Positions 27,837 to 38,496 of a DNA stretch of 64,000 nucleotides are shown here, piece after piece; within the stretch, counting starts at the first letter, position 1; each line of letters begins with the position of its first letter. The translations under genes and the position numbers were made by a program. The stretch is from Pseudomonas frederiksbergensis (lineage in GTDB: Bacteria > Pseudomonadota > Gammaproteobacteria > Pseudomonadales > Pseudomonadaceae). The stretch covers positions 255,051 to 319,050 of the forward strand of contig NZ_MOBP01000003.1 in NCBI RefSeq assembly GCF_003732665.1, read 5' to 3'. The notes below the pieces were generated by a model, which saw only the letters and a program-made list of their open reading frames with translations, did no database searches and had not been told where the DNA came from.

Positions 27837-27980
27837 CAGGTCTCGGTTTTTTGTGTTTTCGTTGTGTATTTATCTATATAGCGAACTCTGTGTCAGCGAT
27901 GCAATGCCACACGGCTCTGGCATCCCGGACTTGCGGCCTTATAATGCCCGCCTTTGCGTCGATCAGCAGGCTGTCACCCC

Positions 27981-28835
27981 TTGGCAAATATAGATAATCC
28001 GGCCGCCGAAATGGTGGCCGAGGGCTTTTTTCGGATCGCGTTGGGCGTGGAATACAAAGGCTCGCGCTATCGCGGCTGGCAACGCCAGGCCTCTGGCGTG
28101 CTGACCGTGCAGGAAACCCTGGAAAACGCCCTGTCCAAAGTCGCCGATTCGCCGGTGTCGCTGCATTGCGCCGGGCGCACCGATGCGGGCGTGCATGCCT
28201 GCGGCCAGGTGGTGCATTTCGATACCCAGGTCGAGCGCTCGCTCAAGGCTTGGGTCATGGGTGCCAACATCAATTTGCCCCACGACGTCAGCGTCAGTTG
28301 GGCTCAGGTCATGCCGGCGCACTTTCATGCGCGGTTCAAGGCCATCGCCCGGCGCTATCGCTACGTGATCTACAACGATCAGATCCGCCCGGCGCACCTG
28401 AACGAAGAAATCACCTGGAACCACCGCCCTCTGGACGTCGAGCGCATGGCCGAGGCCGCCCAGTATCTGGTCGGCACCCATGACTTCAGCGCCTTCCGCG
28501 CCGGGCAATGCCAGGCCAAGTCGCCGATCAAGGAGCTGCACCACCTGCGAGTCAGCCGCCACGGCAAAATGATCGTCCTCGATATTCGTGCTGGCTCCTT
28601 CCTGCATCACATGGTCCGTAACATCGCCGGGGTGCTGATGACCATCGGTGCCGGCGAGCGCCCGGTGGAGTGGATGAAGGAAGTGCTGGAGAGCCGCATT
28701 CGGCGTTCCGGCGGGGTGACGGCGCACCCGTACGGCCTGTATCTGGTGCAGGTGGAGTACCACGATGAGTTCCAGTTGCCCGAGCGTTACATCGGGCCGC
28801 ACTTCTTGACCGGCTTCACCGAACTTGACGGCTGA
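27981..28835 (+). CDS. truA: tRNA pseudouridine(38-40) synthase
   Basis: 284 residues from a TTG codon. It converts U38-U40 in the anticodon stem to pseudouridine. The catalytic aspartate is in CAGRTDAGVHACGQVVHF. Other motifs are EYKGSRYRGWQRQ near the N-terminus and GSFLHHMVRNIAGVL. The start is uncertain: TTG at 27981 has an AGCAGG ribosome-site-like sequence 10 bases upstream, while the ATG at 28011 has none. A TATAAT box lies just upstream at about 27940. Confidence 0.93.
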   Translation: MANIDNPAAEMVAEGFFRIALGVEYKGSRYRGWQRQASGVLTVQETLENALSKVADSPVSLHCAGRTDAGVHACGQVVHFDTQVERSLKAWVMGANINLPHDVSVSWAQVMPAHFHARFKAIARRYRYVIYNDQIRPAHLNEEITWNHRPLDVERMAEAAQYLVGTHDFSAFRAGQCQAKSPIKELHHLRVSRHGKMIVLDIRAGSFLHHMVRNIAGVLMTIGAGERPVEWMKEVLESRIRRSGGVTAHPYGLYLVQVEYHDEFQLPERYIGPHFLTGFTELDG

Positions 28836-28898
28836 CGCCCTCGAACGCATTTGTTACCATCCGGGACTTTCTCGGATTTGCCTTGGGGTTCTATCGAC

Positions 28899-29528
28899 AT
28901 GTCAGCCGTTCGCAGCAAGATTTGTGGGATTACCCGCATAGAAGATGCGTTGGCGGCAGTCGAGGCCGGGGCCGATGCCATCGGGTTTGTGTTTTATGCC
29001 AAGAGCCCGCGGGCGGTGACGTTCCAGCAGGCGAGGGCGATCATCAAGGCCTTGCCGCCGTTCGTGACCACCGTGGGTTTGTTCGTCAATGCCAGCCGTT
29101 GCGAGTTGGGCGAAATTCTCGACGCCGTGCCGCTGGACCTGTTGCAGTTCCATGGCGACGAAACCGCTGACGACTGCGAAAGCTGGAATCGCCCGTACAT
29201 CAAGGCCCTGCGGGTCAAGGCCGGGGATGACATTGCCGCTGCTTGCGATGCCTTTCCAAGTGCCAGCGGTATCCTGCTCGATGCCTACGTCGAAGGCGTG
29301 CCGGGCGGAACCGGCGAAGCGTTCGACTGGTCATTGATACCGCAAGGCTTGAGTAAACCGATCATCCTTGCCGGTGGTTTGACCCCGGACAACGTCGCCG
29401 AAGCGATCACCCGGACCCGGCCGTATGCCGTGGACGTCAGTGGCGGGGTAGAGGCGAGTAAAGGCATCAAGGATCACGCAAAGATCCAGGCATTCATCAA
29501 AGCGGTACGTGATGTGACGGCTGGCTAA
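28899..29528 (+). CDS. trpF: Phosphoribosylanthranilate isomerase
   Basis: 209 residues, a TIM barrel that isomerises phosphoribosylanthranilate in tryptophan synthesis. Family motifs are [20 protein letters not shown] with the catalytic cysteine, LLQFHGDET, and [14 protein letters not shown]. It follows truA by 63 bases, the conserved Pseudomonas order. The ATG at 28899 matches the usual N-terminus [11 protein letters not shown]. Confidence 0.97.
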   Translation: MSAVRSKICGITRIEDALAAVEAGADAIGFVFYAKSPRAVTFQQARAIIKALPPFVTTVGLFVNASRCELGEILDAVPLDLLQFHGDETADDCESWNRPYIKALRVKAGDDIAAACDAFPSASGILLDAYVEGVPGGTGEAFDWSLIPQGLSKPIILAGGLTPDNVAEAITRTRPYAVDVSGGVEASKGIKDHAKIQAFIKAVRDVTAG

Positions 29529-29702
29529 CTGCCGCCGTCCACAGCTCTGTAGAAAAGAGGCTGAGGGTTTTCGGGTTGTACGCAGGTCAGTTTTTCTGAC
29601 CCGGCCATCCGGCATCATCGCCACACACATGAATTTAGCTCAAGGGCATACGCGGGGCTGCGAACCAAAGCGTTCGGGCCGCCGGTACTGGAGAAAGAAA
29701 GC

Positions 29703-30623
29703 ATGAGCAACTGGTTAGTAGACAAACTGATCCCTTCGATCATGCGTTCCGAGGTCAAGAAGAGCTCGGTGCCTGAAGGTCTGTGGCACAAATGCCCGTC
29801 TTGCGAGGCTGTGCTGTATCGTCCGGAGCTGGAAAAAACCCTGGACGTTTGCCCCAAGTGCAACCACCACATGCGTATCGGCGCCCGCGCCCGTATCGAC
29901 ATTTTCCTCGACGCCGAAGGCCGTGCCGAACTGGGGGCGGACCTGGAGCCGGTTGACCGTCTGAAATTCCGCGACGGCAAGAAGTACAAGGACCGCCTGA
30001 CCGCCGCGCAAAAAGCCACCGGCGAAAAAGACGCCCTGATCTCCATGAGCGGCACCCTGCTGGGCATGCCAGTGGTGGTTTCCGCGTTTGAGTTCTCCTT
30101 CATGGGCGGCTCGATGGGCGCCATCGTCGGTGAGCGCTTCGTGCGCGCCGCCAACTACGCCCTGGAAAACAAGTGCCCGATGATCTGCTTCGCCGCCTCC
30201 GGTGGTGCGCGGATGCAGGAAGCCCTGATCTCCCTGATGCAAATGGCCAAGACCTCTGCGGTGCTGGCGCGTCTGCGTGAAGAAGGCATTCCGTTCATCT
30301 CGGTGCTGACCGACCCGGTCTACGGCGGCGTTTCCGCCAGCCTGGCGATGCTCGGCGACGTGATCGTCGGCGAGCCGAAAGCCCTGATCGGTTTCGCCGG
30401 TCCGCGTGTAATCGAGCAAACCGTGCGCGAAAAACTGCCGGAAGGCTTCCAGCGCAGCGAGTTCCTGCTGGAACACGGCGCTATCGACATGATCATTCAC
30501 CGTCAGGAACTGCGTCCGCGCCTGGGCAACCTGCTGGCACAGATGATGGGCCTGCCGACGCCGAAATTCGTCGCCGCACCTATCGAGCCGATCGTGGTTC
30601 CACCGATACCTGCCAACCTATGA
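29703..30623 (+). CDS. accD: Acetyl-CoA carboxylase carboxyltransferase subunit beta
   Basis: 306 residues. It forms the carboxyltransferase with AccA, giving malonyl-CoA for fatty-acid synthesis. An N-terminal zinc ribbon is visible ([12 protein letters not shown], then DVCPKCNHH). The crotonase-fold core has [12 protein letters not shown] and [19 protein letters not shown]. The stop codon overlaps the start of folC by 4 bases. The 174 bases upstream hold no gene and probably carry a promoter. Confidence 0.98.
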   Translation: MSNWLVDKLIPSIMRSEVKKSSVPEGLWHKCPSCEAVLYRPELEKTLDVCPKCNHHMRIGARARIDIFLDAEGRAELGADLEPVDRLKFRDGKKYKDRLTAAQKATGEKDALISMSGTLLGMPVVVSAFEFSFMGGSMGAIVGERFVRAANYALENKCPMICFAASGGARMQEALISLMQMAKTSAVLARLREEGIPFISVLTDPVYGGVSASLAMLGDVIVGEPKALIGFAGPRVIEQTVREKLPEGFQRSEFLLEHGAIDMIIHRQELRPRLGNLLAQMMGLPTPKFVAAPIEPIVVPPIPANL

Positions 30624-31927
30624 CCGAACGTACCCTTGGCGAATGGCTCGCCTACCTTGAGCAGTTGCACCCTTCGGCCATCGACATGGGCCTGGAGCGC
30701 TCGCAACAGGTAGCGTCCCGCATGGGACTGGGCAAGCCGGCGCCTCGGGTGATCACGGTCACCGGCACCAACGGCAAGGGGTCCACCTGCGCATTCGTGG
30801 CTTCATTGCTGCGGGCCCAGGGCCTGAAAGTGGGTGTCTACAATTCTCCGCACCTGCTGCGTTACAACGAGCGGGTGCAGGTCAATGGCGTCGAAGCCTC
30901 TGACGCCGAGTTGTGCGAAGCCTTTGCTGCGGTCGAGGCCGGGCGTGGCGAGACTTCCCTGACGTACTTCGAAATGGGCACCCTGGCGGCGTTCTGGCTG
31001 TTTCAACAGGCCAGTCTCGATGCCGTGGTGCTGGAAGTCGGCCTGGGCGGGCGTCTGGACACGGTCAACGTAGTCGATGCGGATATCGCGCTGGTCACCA
31101 GCATTGGCGTTGATCACGCCGATTACCTGGGCAATACCCGCGAATCCGTGGCTTTCGAGAAGGCCGGCATCTTCCGCCAGGGCGCGCCTGCGCTCTGTGG
31201 CGACCTGGATCCTCCCCAACCCCTGCTGGACAAGGTGCGCGAGCTGGCTTGTCCGTTTTTCCTGCGTGGGCGCGATTTCGATCTGGGCATTACCGATCAC
31301 AACTGGCAATTGCGCGGCCTCGATGCTCAAGGGCGTGTGGTTGAACTGCATGACCTGCCGTTGCTCGATCTGCCGATGGAAAACGCGGCGTTGGCGTTGC
31401 AGGCTTATTTGTTGACCGGTTTGCCGTGGGTCGATGCGCAGATTGTTGAAGCGCTGAAAGCCACGCGCATCGTTGGTCGGCTTGATCGCCGGCAGTTCGA
31501 CTGGCAGGGCAAGCGCCTGAATTTGTTACTGGATGTGGGGCACAATCCCCACGCAGCGGAGTATCTGGCTCGGCGCCTGGCCAGTCGTCCACCAGTGGGC
31601 AAACGCCTGGCGGTGTTCGGCTTGCTGGCGGACAAGGATCTGGATGGTGTCGTTGGCGAATTGAATGCTAGTGTCCAGTCATGGGCGGTTGCGCCGCTGG
31701 ATTCGCCGCGGGCGCGTCCGGTCGAGGAATTACACGTGGCCTTGCAGAACCTTGGCGCGTCGGTAACGTCCTATGGCAGTGTGGCCGCCGCTCTGGAAGG
31801 GCAGTGCGCACTCGCGACGAGCGACGACGAGATTCTGTTGTTCGGATCATTTTATTGTGTTGCCGAGGCCCTGGAATGGTTGGCCCGGCGCTCCACGGAG
31901 GAAGCGGCAAATGGCTTTGCTGGATAA
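30620..31927 (+). CDS. folC: Bifunctional folylpolyglutamate/dihydrofolate synthase
   Basis: 435 residues. It adds glutamate to dihydropteroate and to folates. Landmarks are the P-loop [28 protein letters not shown], and [16 protein letters not shown]. The C-terminal domain holds [14 protein letters not shown]. It overlaps accD at its start and the dedD gene at its end, so the three genes are translationally coupled. Confidence 0.97.
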   Translation: MTERTLGEWLAYLEQLHPSAIDMGLERSQQVASRMGLGKPAPRVITVTGTNGKGSTCAFVASLLRAQGLKVGVYNSPHLLRYNERVQVNGVEASDAELCEAFAAVEAGRGETSLTYFEMGTLAAFWLFQQASLDAVVLEVGLGGRLDTVNVVDADIALVTSIGVDHADYLGNTRESVAFEKAGIFRQGAPALCGDLDPPQPLLDKVRELACPFFLRGRDFDLGITDHNWQLRGLDAQGRVVELHDLPLLDLPMENAALALQAYLLTGLPWVDAQIVEALKATRIVGRLDRRQFDWQGKRLNLLLDVGHNPHAAEYLARRLASRPPVGKRLAVFGLLADKDLDGVVGELNASVQSWAVAPLDSPRARPVEELHVALQNLGASVTSYGSVAAALEGQCALATSDDEILLFGSFYCVAEALEWLARRSTEEAANGFAG

Positions 31928-32576
31928 GGCGTACAAACAGCGCATGGTCGGTGCCCTGGTGCTGATTGCGCTGGCGGTGATTTTTCTGCCGATGCTGTTC
32001 TCCCGTCAGGACGAACAGCGTCAGGTCACGGTGCAGGCACCGTCTGCACCACAGGCCCCTTCGGTGCCGCAGTTGCAGGTCGAACCGGTGGTAGTGCCTG
32101 AGCCGCAAGCCCTGCCTCAAGAGCCGGTGCCAAGCGATGACGAGATTGCCGATCAGCAAGCACCGGCGATGCCGATTGCACCGGCTGCGCCTGCGACGCC
32201 TGCGACGCCTGCGACTCCTGCCGCTAAACCGGTGACTCCGCCGCCTGCGCCTGTCGCCAAACCAGCACCGGCCCAGCCGATCACTGCTGCACCGGCCAAG
32301 CCAGACACCACCCAGAGCCGCGTCGATGCCAATGGCCTGTCGGTCAGTTGGTCGGTGCAACTGGCCAGTCTGTCGAGTCGCGCCAGCGCAGAAAGCCTGC
32401 AAAAATCCCTGCGCAGCCAGGGCTACAACGCCTACATTCGCACTGCCGATGGCAAGAATCGGGTGTTCGTCGGGCCGCTGATCGAGCGCGCAGAAGCCGA
32501 TCGTCTGCGTGATTTGTTGGGTCGCCAGCAGAACCTGAAAGGTTTTGTCGTGCGTTTCCAGCCTGAGCGCGGCTAA
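31911..32576 (+). CDS. dedD: SPOR-domain inner-membrane protein DedD
   Basis: 221 residues. A short cytoplasmic tail ([11 protein letters not shown]) and one membrane helix (MVGALVLIALAVIFLPMLF) are followed by a Pro/Ala-rich periplasmic linker. The linker contains a short tandem repeat PATPATPATPA. The C-terminal SPOR domain (SVSWSVQLASLSSRASAESL, then NRVFVGPLIERAEAD) binds denuded septal peptidoglycan. DedD takes part in cell constriction. The start overlaps folC by 17 bases. Confidence 0.92.
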   Translation: MALLDKAYKQRMVGALVLIALAVIFLPMLFSRQDEQRQVTVQAPSAPQAPSVPQLQVEPVVVPEPQALPQEPVPSDDEIADQQAPAMPIAPAAPATPATPATPAAKPVTPPPAPVAKPAPAQPITAAPAKPDTTQSRVDANGLSVSWSVQLASLSSRASAESLQKSLRSQGYNAYIRTADGKNRVFVGPLIERAEADRLRDLLGRQQNLKGFVVRFQPERG

Positions 32577-32674
32577 AACTATCGCCCCGATTTGAAATGC
32601 ACTGACAATCGCAGCTTACCGATAAGCATGGGCTCTGCTAAAATGCGCCGCCTTATCCGTCTGTAGGCTGCACT

Positions 32675-33235
32675 GTGCCATTTACCTGGGTTGACTGGGC
32701 GATCGTTGCAATCGTCGCCATCTCCGCATTGATCAGTCTGAGCCGCGGCTTCGTCAAAGAAGCACTATCGCTGGTGACCTGGATCATCGCAGGAGTCGTC
32801 GCCTGGATGTTCGGTGGTTCATTGTCCGAGTACCTCGCCGGATACATCGAAACGCCATCGGCCCGTGTGATCACGGGCTGCGCCATCATGTTTGTCGCCA
32901 CGTTAATCGTCGGTGCAATGATCAATTATCTTATCGGCGAATTGGTTCGCGTCACCGGGTTGTCCGGGACCGATCGATTCCTCGGCATGGCCTTCGGCGC
33001 CGCACGTGGCGTGTTGCTGGTGGTCGTGGCAGTCGGGCTGTTGAGCCTGGGGCCGGTACAGCAGGACAGCTGGTGGAAAGAATCACAGCTAGTGCCAAAA
33101 TTTTTATTGGTCGCAGACTGGTCCAAAAACCTGATTCTCGGGTGGAGCAGTCAGTGGCTTGCCAGCGGTATCAGCGTACCCGCTGAGTTACCGTTCAAGG
33201 AGCACCTCTTGCCGACGGCCAAAACGCCTCAGTGA
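32675..33235 (+). CDS. cvpA: Colicin V production protein homologue CvpA
   Basis: 186 residues from a GTG codon. An inner-membrane protein with about four helices: WAIVAIVAISALISLSRG, LVTWIIAGVVAWMFG, VITGCAIMFVATLIVGAMI and a helix near ARGVLLVVVAVGLLSL. It is required for colicin V production in E. coli; its normal role is unclear. It precedes purF as in E. coli. Confidence 0.92.
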   Translation: MPFTWVDWAIVAIVAISALISLSRGFVKEALSLVTWIIAGVVAWMFGGSLSEYLAGYIETPSARVITGCAIMFVATLIVGAMINYLIGELVRVTGLSGTDRFLGMAFGAARGVLLVVVAVGLLSLGPVQQDSWWKESQLVPKFLLVADWSKNLILGWSSQWLASGISVPAELPFKEHLLPTAKTPQ

Positions 33236-33276
33236 GTTGTGTTCAGTTCAGATCCATTAAGTAGGGGTTGCGTCGC

Positions 33277-34782
33277 ATGTGTGGCATCGTCGGTATCGTC
33301 GGTAAGTCGAACGTCAATCAGGCGCTGTATGACGCGCTAACCGTGCTCCAGCACCGCGGCCAGGACGCTGCCGGTATCGTGACCAGCCATGATGGCCGGT
33401 TATTCCTGCGCAAGGACAATGGTCTTGTGCGTGACGTGTTCCATCAGCGTCACATGCAGCGCCTGGTCGGCCACATGGGCATTGGCCATGTGCGTTACCC
33501 GACCGCGGGCAGTTCGACTTCGGCCGAAGCCCAACCGTTTTACGTCAACTCGCCTTACGGCATCACCCTGGCGCATAACGGTAACCTGACCAACGTTGAA
33601 CAACTGGCCAAGGAGATTTACGAATCTGACCTGCGCCACGTCAACACCAACTCCGATTCGGAAGTGCTGCTCAACGTGTTTGCACACGAACTGGCCCAGC
33701 GCGGCAAGTTGCAGCCTACCGAAGAAGACGTGTTCGCCGCCGTGACTGACGTGCACAACCGTTGCGTCGGTGGCTACGCCGTCGTGGCGATGGTGACCGG
33801 CTACGGCATCGTCGGTTTCCGCGATCCGCACGGCATCCGCCCGATCGTCTTCGGCCAGCGTCACACCGACGAAGGCGTCGAGTACATGATCGCCTCCGAA
33901 AGCGTGTCCCTGGACGTGCTCGGTTTCACCCTGATTCGCGACCTGGCACCGGGCGAAGCGGTCTACATCACTGAAGACGGCAAGCTGCACACCCGTCAGT
34001 GCGCGACCAACCCGTCCCTGACCCCGTGCATCTTCGAACACGTCTACCTGGCGCGTCCGGACTCGATCATCGACGGCGTCTCGGTCTACAAGGCTCGCCT
34101 GCGCATGGGCGAGAAACTCGCCGACAAGATCCTGCGCGAGCGTCCAGAGCACGACATCGATGTGGTCATCCCGATCCCGGACACCAGCCGCACCGCGGCC
34201 CTGGAACTGGCGAACCACCTGGGCGTCAAGTTCCGCGAAGGCTTCGTGAAGAACCGCTACATCGGCCGGACCTTCATCATGCCGGGCCAGGCTGCACGGA
34301 AAAAATCCGTACGCCAGAAGCTCAACGCCATCGAACTGGAATTCCGCGGCAAGAACGTGATGCTGGTGGACGACTCGATCGTTCGCGGTACCACGTGCAA
34401 GCAGATCATCCAGATGGCCCGTGAAGCCGGCGCGAAAAACGTCTACTTCTGCTCCGCAGCCCCAGCGGTGCGCTACCCGAACGTCTACGGCATCGACATG
34501 CCGAGCGCCCACGAACTGATCGCCCACAACCGTTCGACCCAGGACGTGGCCGACCTGATCGGCGCCGACTGGCTGATCTATCAGGACTTGCCTGACTTGA
34601 TCGAAGCGGTGGGTGGCGGCAAGATCAAGATTGAGAACTTCGATTGCGCGGTGTTCGACGGCAAGTACGTCACTGGCGACGTCGACGAGGCTTACCTGAA
34701 CAAGATCGAGCAGGCCCGCAACGATGCCTCCAAGGTCAAGACCCAGGCAGTCAGCGCGATCATTGATCTGTATAACAACTGA
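33277..34782 (+). CDS. purF: Amidophosphoribosyltransferase
   Basis: 501 residues. It catalyses the first committed step of purine synthesis, transferring glutamine amide nitrogen to PRPP. The ATG at 33277 makes Cys the first residue after Met (MCGIVGIVG), which becomes the glutaminase nucleophile; a TTG start 9 bases upstream would prevent that. The PRPP-binding loop is [16 protein letters not shown]. Expected purine-repressor control is not evident in the short leader. Confidence 0.98.
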   Translation: MCGIVGIVGKSNVNQALYDALTVLQHRGQDAAGIVTSHDGRLFLRKDNGLVRDVFHQRHMQRLVGHMGIGHVRYPTAGSSTSAEAQPFYVNSPYGITLAHNGNLTNVEQLAKEIYESDLRHVNTNSDSEVLLNVFAHELAQRGKLQPTEEDVFAAVTDVHNRCVGGYAVVAMVTGYGIVGFRDPHGIRPIVFGQRHTDEGVEYMIASESVSLDVLGFTLIRDLAPGEAVYITEDGKLHTRQCATNPSLTPCIFEHVYLARPDSIIDGVSVYKARLRMGEKLADKILRERPEHDIDVVIPIPDTSRTAALELANHLGVKFREGFVKNRYIGRTFIMPGQAARKKSVRQKLNAIELEFRGKNVMLVDDSIVRGTTCKQIIQMAREAGAKNVYFCSAAPAVRYPNVYGIDMPSAHELIAHNRSTQDVADLIGADWLIYQDLPDLIEAVGGGKIKIENFDCAVFDGKYVTGDVDEAYLNKIEQARNDASKVKTQAVSAIIDLYNN

Positions 34783-34804
34783 GTAACAACTACCGGCCTG
34801 CATC

Positions 34805-34896
34805 TGTAGGAGCGAGGCTTGCCCGCGAAGGTGGTGTCACAGGCAACAGTGATGTTGAATGTGACGACCCCTTCGCGGGCAAGCCTCGCTCCTACA
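34805..34896. repeat. REP doublet (REPIN), type B
   Basis: A variant family with core TGTAGGAGCGAGGCTTGCCC. The two arms are inverted around a loop of about 40 bases, with the GTAGGAGC ends outside. It lies between purF and metZ. Confidence 0.9.
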
Positions 34897-34960
34897 TTGA
34901 CGGGTGTCCCCCTCCAGGCCGGTTTTGTATCTACTACCGAGCAAGGCAAGGAGTGACAGC

Positions 34961-36172
34961 ATGAGTCAGGATTGGGATGCCGGTCGGCTGGACAGCGACC
35001 TCGATGGCGTAGCGTTCGATACCCTGGCCGTACGCGCCGGTCAGCACCGTACGCCGGAAGGCGAACACGGTGATCCGATGTTCTTCACTTCCAGCTACGT
35101 ATTCCGTACCGCTGCCGACGCAGCAGCGCGTTTTTCCGGTGAAGTGCCGGGCAACGTTTACTCGCGCTACACCAACCCGACCGTACGCGCGTTCGAAGAG
35201 CGTATCGCCGCGCTGGAAAGCGCCGAGCAAGCGGTGGCCACCGCCACTGGCATGGCCGCGATCATGGCGGTGGTGATGAGCCTGTGCAGCGCCGGTGACC
35301 ATGTGCTGGTTTCGCGCAGTGTGTTCGGTTCGACCATCAGCCTGTTCGAGAAGTACTTCAAGCGCTTTGGCATCGAAGTCGATTACGTTCCGCTGGCAGA
35401 CCTGTCCGGCTGGGATGCGGCGATCAAGGCCAACACCAAATTGCTGTTCGTCGAATCGCCATCCAACCCGCTGGCCGAGTTGGTGGACATCGCCGAACTG
35501 TCGAAAATCGCTCACGCCAAAGGCGCGATGCTGGTGGTCGACAACTGCTTCTGCACCCCGGCGTTGCAGCAACCGCTGAAGCTGGGCGCGGACATTGTCG
35601 TGCACTCGGCGACCAAGTTCATCGACGGCCAGGGCCGTTGCATGGGCGGCGTTGTAGCCGGTCGCAGCGAGCAGATGAAAGAAATCGTCGGTTTCCTGCG
35701 CACCGCCGGGCCGACCCTCAGCCCGTTCAACGCCTGGATCTTCCTCAAGGGCCTCGAAACCCTGAATCTGCGGATGAAGGCGCACTGCGCCAACGCCCAG
35801 CAACTGGCCGAGTGGCTGGAGCAGCAGGACGGTATCGAGAAGGTTCATTACGCTGGTCTCAAGAGCCATCCGCAGCACGAACTGGCCTTGCGTCAGCAGA
35901 AAGGCTTCGGCGCGGTAGTGAGTTTTGAAGTCAAGGGCGGCAAAGAAGGCGCGTGGCGCTTTATCGATGCGACTCGTTTGATTTCCATCACCGCCAACCT
36001 CGGTGACACCAAGACCACCATCACCCACCCGAGCACCACCTCCCACGGCCGCCTGGCGCCGCAAGAGCGTGAAGCGGCGGGGATCCGTGACAGCCTGATC
36101 CGCATTGCGGTCGGCCTGGAAGACGTGGCCGACCTGCAAGCCGATCTGGCGCGCGGTTTGGCTGCCTTGTGA
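34961..36172 (+). CDS. metZ: O-succinylhomoserine sulfhydrylase
   Basis: 403 residues. A PLP enzyme of the Cys/Met metabolism family that makes homocysteine from O-succinylhomoserine and sulfide. The PLP lysine is in [18 protein letters not shown]. Other landmarks are [20 protein letters not shown] and [14 protein letters not shown]. The ATG at 34961 follows AAGGAG. It overlaps the SDR gene at its 3' end, the same pairing as in P. aeruginosa. Confidence 0.95.
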   Translation: MSQDWDAGRLDSDLDGVAFDTLAVRAGQHRTPEGEHGDPMFFTSSYVFRTAADAAARFSGEVPGNVYSRYTNPTVRAFEERIAALESAEQAVATATGMAAIMAVVMSLCSAGDHVLVSRSVFGSTISLFEKYFKRFGIEVDYVPLADLSGWDAAIKANTKLLFVESPSNPLAELVDIAELSKIAHAKGAMLVVDNCFCTPALQQPLKLGADIVVHSATKFIDGQGRCMGGVVAGRSEQMKEIVGFLRTAGPTLSPFNAWIFLKGLETLNLRMKAHCANAQQLAEWLEQQDGIEKVHYAGLKSHPQHELALRQQKGFGAVVSFEVKGGKEGAWRFIDATRLISITANLGDTKTTITHPSTTSHGRLAPQEREAAGIRDSLIRIAVGLEDVADLQADLARGLAAL

Positions 36173-36945
36173 TCGAGTTGTCGACGCCGAGTACGGGCAC
36201 CCATGGCCGCGTTGCGCTGGTCACCGGTGCCGCCCGTGGCATCGGCCTGGGGATCGCGGCCTGGCTGATCAGCGAAGGCTGGCAGGTGGTGCTGACGGAT
36301 CTGGATCGCGTGCGCGGTTCGAAAGTGGCGAAGGTGCTGGGCGACAACGCCTGGTTCATCGCCATGGACGTGTCGAACGAAGGGCAGGTGGCGTTGGGCG
36401 TTGCCGAGGTGCTGGGGCAATTTGGGCGTCTGGATGCGCTGGTGTGCAATGCGGCGGTGGCCGATCCGCACAACATCACCCTGGAAAGTCTTGATCTGGC
36501 CTACTGGAACCGTGTGTTGGCGGTAAACCTCAGTGGGCCGATGTTGTTGGCCAAGCACTGTGCGCCGTATCTGCGTGCTCACAACGGTGCGATCGTCAAC
36601 CTGGCCTCGACCCGCGCCGGACAGTCGGAACCCGACACCGAGGCTTACGCGGCGAGCAAGGGCGGCCTGTTGGCCCTGACTCACGCGTTGGCGATCAGTC
36701 TGGGGCCGGAGATCCGCGTCAATGCGGTCAGCCCGGGCTGGATCGATGCGCGGGACCCGGCTGCACGGCGTGCCGAACCCCTGACCGATGCCGATCATGC
36801 CCAGCATCCGGCGGGCAGGGTAGGGACGGTCGAGGACGTGGCGGCGATGGTGGCGTGGTTGTTATCGAGGAACGCCGGTTTCGTCACGGGCCAGGAGTTC
36901 GTGGTCGATGGCGGCATGACCAAGAAGATGATTTACAGCGAGTAA
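36169..36945 (+). CDS. Short-chain dehydrogenase/reductase
   Basis: 258 residues from a GTG codon that overlaps the metZ stop by 4 bases. The Rossmann motif is [16 protein letters not shown] (TGxxxGxG), and the catalytic triad includes [23 protein letters not shown], with Tyr and Lys in YAASK. The C-terminus [10 protein letters not shown] and [17 protein letters not shown] is typical of classical SDRs. The substrate is unknown. The tight coupling to metZ recurs in Pseudomonas and suggests a link with sulfur amino-acid metabolism, but that is an inference. Confidence 0.9.
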   Translation: MIELSTPSTGTHGRVALVTGAARGIGLGIAAWLISEGWQVVLTDLDRVRGSKVAKVLGDNAWFIAMDVSNEGQVALGVAEVLGQFGRLDALVCNAAVADPHNITLESLDLAYWNRVLAVNLSGPMLLAKHCAPYLRAHNGAIVNLASTRAGQSEPDTEAYAASKGGLLALTHALAISLGPEIRVNAVSPGWIDARDPAARRAEPLTDADHAQHPAGRVGTVEDVAAMVAWLLSRNAGFVTGQEFVVDGGMTKKMIYSE

Positions 36946-36990
36946 TTCAGCGGCGACCCGGCTAGCGTTTATGTTGGATGTGCCGCCGTC

Positions 36991-37083
36991 TTCGCGAGCA
37001 AGCCCGCTCCCACAGTTGATTGTCGGCGTACACAGATTCTGTGTACGACACAAAACCACTGTGGGAGCGGGCTTGCTCGCGAA
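36991..37083. repeat. REP doublet (REPIN), type A, with an extra palindrome in the loop
   Basis: TTCGCGAG ends lie outside. The loop itself contains GTACACAGA facing TCTGTGTAC, an additional perfect inverted repeat, so nested hairpins are possible. It sits between the SDR gene and the Val/Asp tRNA promoter. Confidence 0.9.
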
Positions 37084-37177
37084 AGCGGTCTGACGGCATA
37101 AGCGTGATGATGACGACTACCCACATCTCGCCGAATGACACGATTTTGTCTTTTTCAGAAAAACTTCAATCCTGCTA

Positions 37178-37206
37178 TTGACTTAGGTTCGCTACCTGCG
37201 TAAATT
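37178..37206 (+). promoter_or_regulatory. Sigma-70 promoter of the Val/Asp tRNA operon
   Basis: TTGACT (37178-37183), a 17-base spacer and TAAATT (37201-37206). A GC-rich stretch follows, as at stringently controlled promoters. The first tRNA begins 22 bases downstream, the same distance as in the Ala/Glu operon. Confidence 0.8.
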
Positions 37207-37228
37207 TCGCGGCCTCGGAGATGCAAAC

Positions 37229-37304
37229 GGGTGATTAGCTCAGCTGGGAGAGCGTCTGCCTTACAAGCAGAATGTCGGCGGTTCGATCCCGTCATCACCC
37301 ACCA
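37229..37304 (+). tRNA. tRNA-Val(TAC)
   Basis: 76 nt cloverleaf with encoded CCA. Acceptor GGGTGAT pairs with ATCACCC. The anticodon arm is TCTGC-CTTACAA-GCAGA, giving anticodon TAC. Confidence 0.98.
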
Positions 37305-37359
37305 CTTCCGAGAGTCTTGCGAAAGCAAGATGGAAGCTTTTAAAAGCCTCCACCGACGC

Positions 37360-37436
37360 GCAGCGGTAGTTCAGTCGGTTAGAATACCGGCCTGTCACGC
37401 CGGGGGTCGCGGGTTCGAGTCCCGTCCGCTGCGCCA
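37360..37436 (+). tRNA. tRNA-Asp(GTC), copy 1
   Basis: 77 nt cloverleaf with encoded CCA. Acceptor GCAGCGG pairs with CCGCTGC. The anticodon arm is CCGGC-CTGTCAC-GCCGG, with anticodon GTC. Confidence 0.98.
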
Positions 37437-37527
37437 TATTTCCGAAGCAGGTTTACCTTCTTCGAGATTGAAAAGCCTCGAAGCTTTCAGTCAGACGAGT
37501 TACTTGGACGCAAGTCCAAAGCGATAC

Positions 37528-37604
37528 GCAGCGGTAGTTCAGTCGGTTAGAATACCGGCCTGTCACGCCGGGGGTCGCGGGTTCGAGTCCCGTCCGCTGC
37601 GCCA
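37528..37604 (+). tRNA. tRNA-Asp(GTC), copy 2
   Basis: Identical in sequence to copy 1, with anticodon GTC and encoded CCA. Unlike the Ala/Glu array, the spacer before it is not a copy of the preceding spacer. Confidence 0.98.
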
Positions 37605-37681
37605 TATCTGCCTCAAGGCCCACTGAACGCCTTGGAGCTACGAAGAAAAGCCGCTGGCTGACTTCGAGTCGATAGCAAAGA

Positions 37682-37707
37682 CCCTGGTCGAGAGACCGGG
37701 GTTTTTT
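37682..37707 (+). terminator. Terminator of the Val/Asp tRNA operon
   Basis: CCCTGGTC pairs with GACCGGGG (one U-G pair) around GAGA, followed by six T residues. From here to 37935 no gene is seen. Confidence 0.9.
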
Positions 37708-37935
37708 GTGTCTGCGATTTGGCTTTTCTCTCCTTTCCCCGTCCCTCATGGATTCGCATCCGCCGACCAAGCGCAGATCTGCAATGAATTCTGACGTTTC
37801 GTGATAATTCCCCTCAATTCCCCGCAGCCCTGATTAACCGGTGCTTTCGCGGCTGTCATCCTTGTCTGTCATACATTTATTCAAGTAGTTACTAGGTGCA
37901 AACCGCACAAAGCGCTTTATTTGAAGTCCCATCAC

Positions 37936-37957
37936 TAATTAGAATGAGTCGCATTTA
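37936..37957. promoter_or_regulatory. Candidate Fur box upstream of the ECF sigma gene
   Basis: TAATTAGAATGAGTCGCATT contains AATGA/GCATT arms around a short centre, resembling half of the 19-bp Fur consensus. It lies 30 bases before the sigma-factor start. Iron repression of an iron-uptake sigma factor through Fur is the usual arrangement. The match is partial. Confidence 0.5.
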
Positions 37958-37986
37958 AAATATTTCTTCGCGCAGGGTTCCATTAG

Positions 37987-38496
37987 ATGAGTGATGCAGC
38001 GATGCCGACGGGGCAAACCTTCCACGACCTGTACCGCGACCACCGGGGCTGGCTCGAAAGCTGGTTGAGACGACGCATGGGCAATGGCTGTGATGCGGCG
38101 GACCTCAGTCAGGATACGTTCGTACGCTTGCTCGCCAGTTCCCAGCGTATTGCCGACCTGCAAGAACCCCGCGCTTACCTCGCCACAGTCGGCAAGCGGC
38201 TGCTGACCAACTTCTACAAGCGCCGAAGCCTCGAACAAGCCTATCTCAATGCGTTGGCGCTGCTGCCGGAGGACTGCGTGCCGTCCCCCGAGCAGCGCTG
38301 GATCCTGTTGGAAACCCTGCAAGCCCTGGACGAATTGCTTGATGGCTTGCCGAGCCCGGTGCGACGGGCGTTTCTCTGGAGTCAGCTGGAAGGTTTGGGT
38401 TATCAAGAAATCGCCGAACGCCTGCAGGTTTCGGAGCGCACGATCAAGCGCTACATGGCCCAGGCCTATGAACATTGCCTATTGGTGGAGCTGTGA
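37987..38496 (+). CDS. acsS: FecI-type ECF sigma factor of the siderophore locus (AcsS-like)
   Basis: 169 residues. Region 2 is FHDLYRDHRGWLESWLRRRM, then DAADLSQDTFVRLL. Region 4 is SPVRRAFLWSQLEGLGYQEI and VSERTIKRYMAQAYEHC. This is the FecI-like group used for cell-surface signalling in iron uptake. Its gene overlaps the FecR-type anti-sigma gene, and a receptor and achromobactin genes follow. In P. syringae B728a a sigma factor named AcsS controls the homologous cluster; the name here rests on context. Confidence 0.9.
   Translation: MSDAAMPTGQTFHDLYRDHRGWLESWLRRRMGNGCDAADLSQDTFVRLLASSQRIADLQEPRAYLATVGKRLLTNFYKRRSLEQAYLNALALLPEDCVPSPEQRWILLETLQALDELLDGLPSPVRRAFLWSQLEGLGYQEIAERLQVSERTIKRYMAQAYEHCLLVEL

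Noticed and set aside
32185..32225. Short tandem repeat in dedD as a possible CRISPR-like or regulatory repeat
   Set aside because: It is an in-frame PAT repeat in a Pro/Ala-rich linker, without spacers, and explained by the protein.
37231..37626. Open frame running through the Val/Asp tRNA genes, with an internal protein repeat
   Set aside because: The repeat is just the two identical tRNA-Asp genes translated; these are structural RNA genes.
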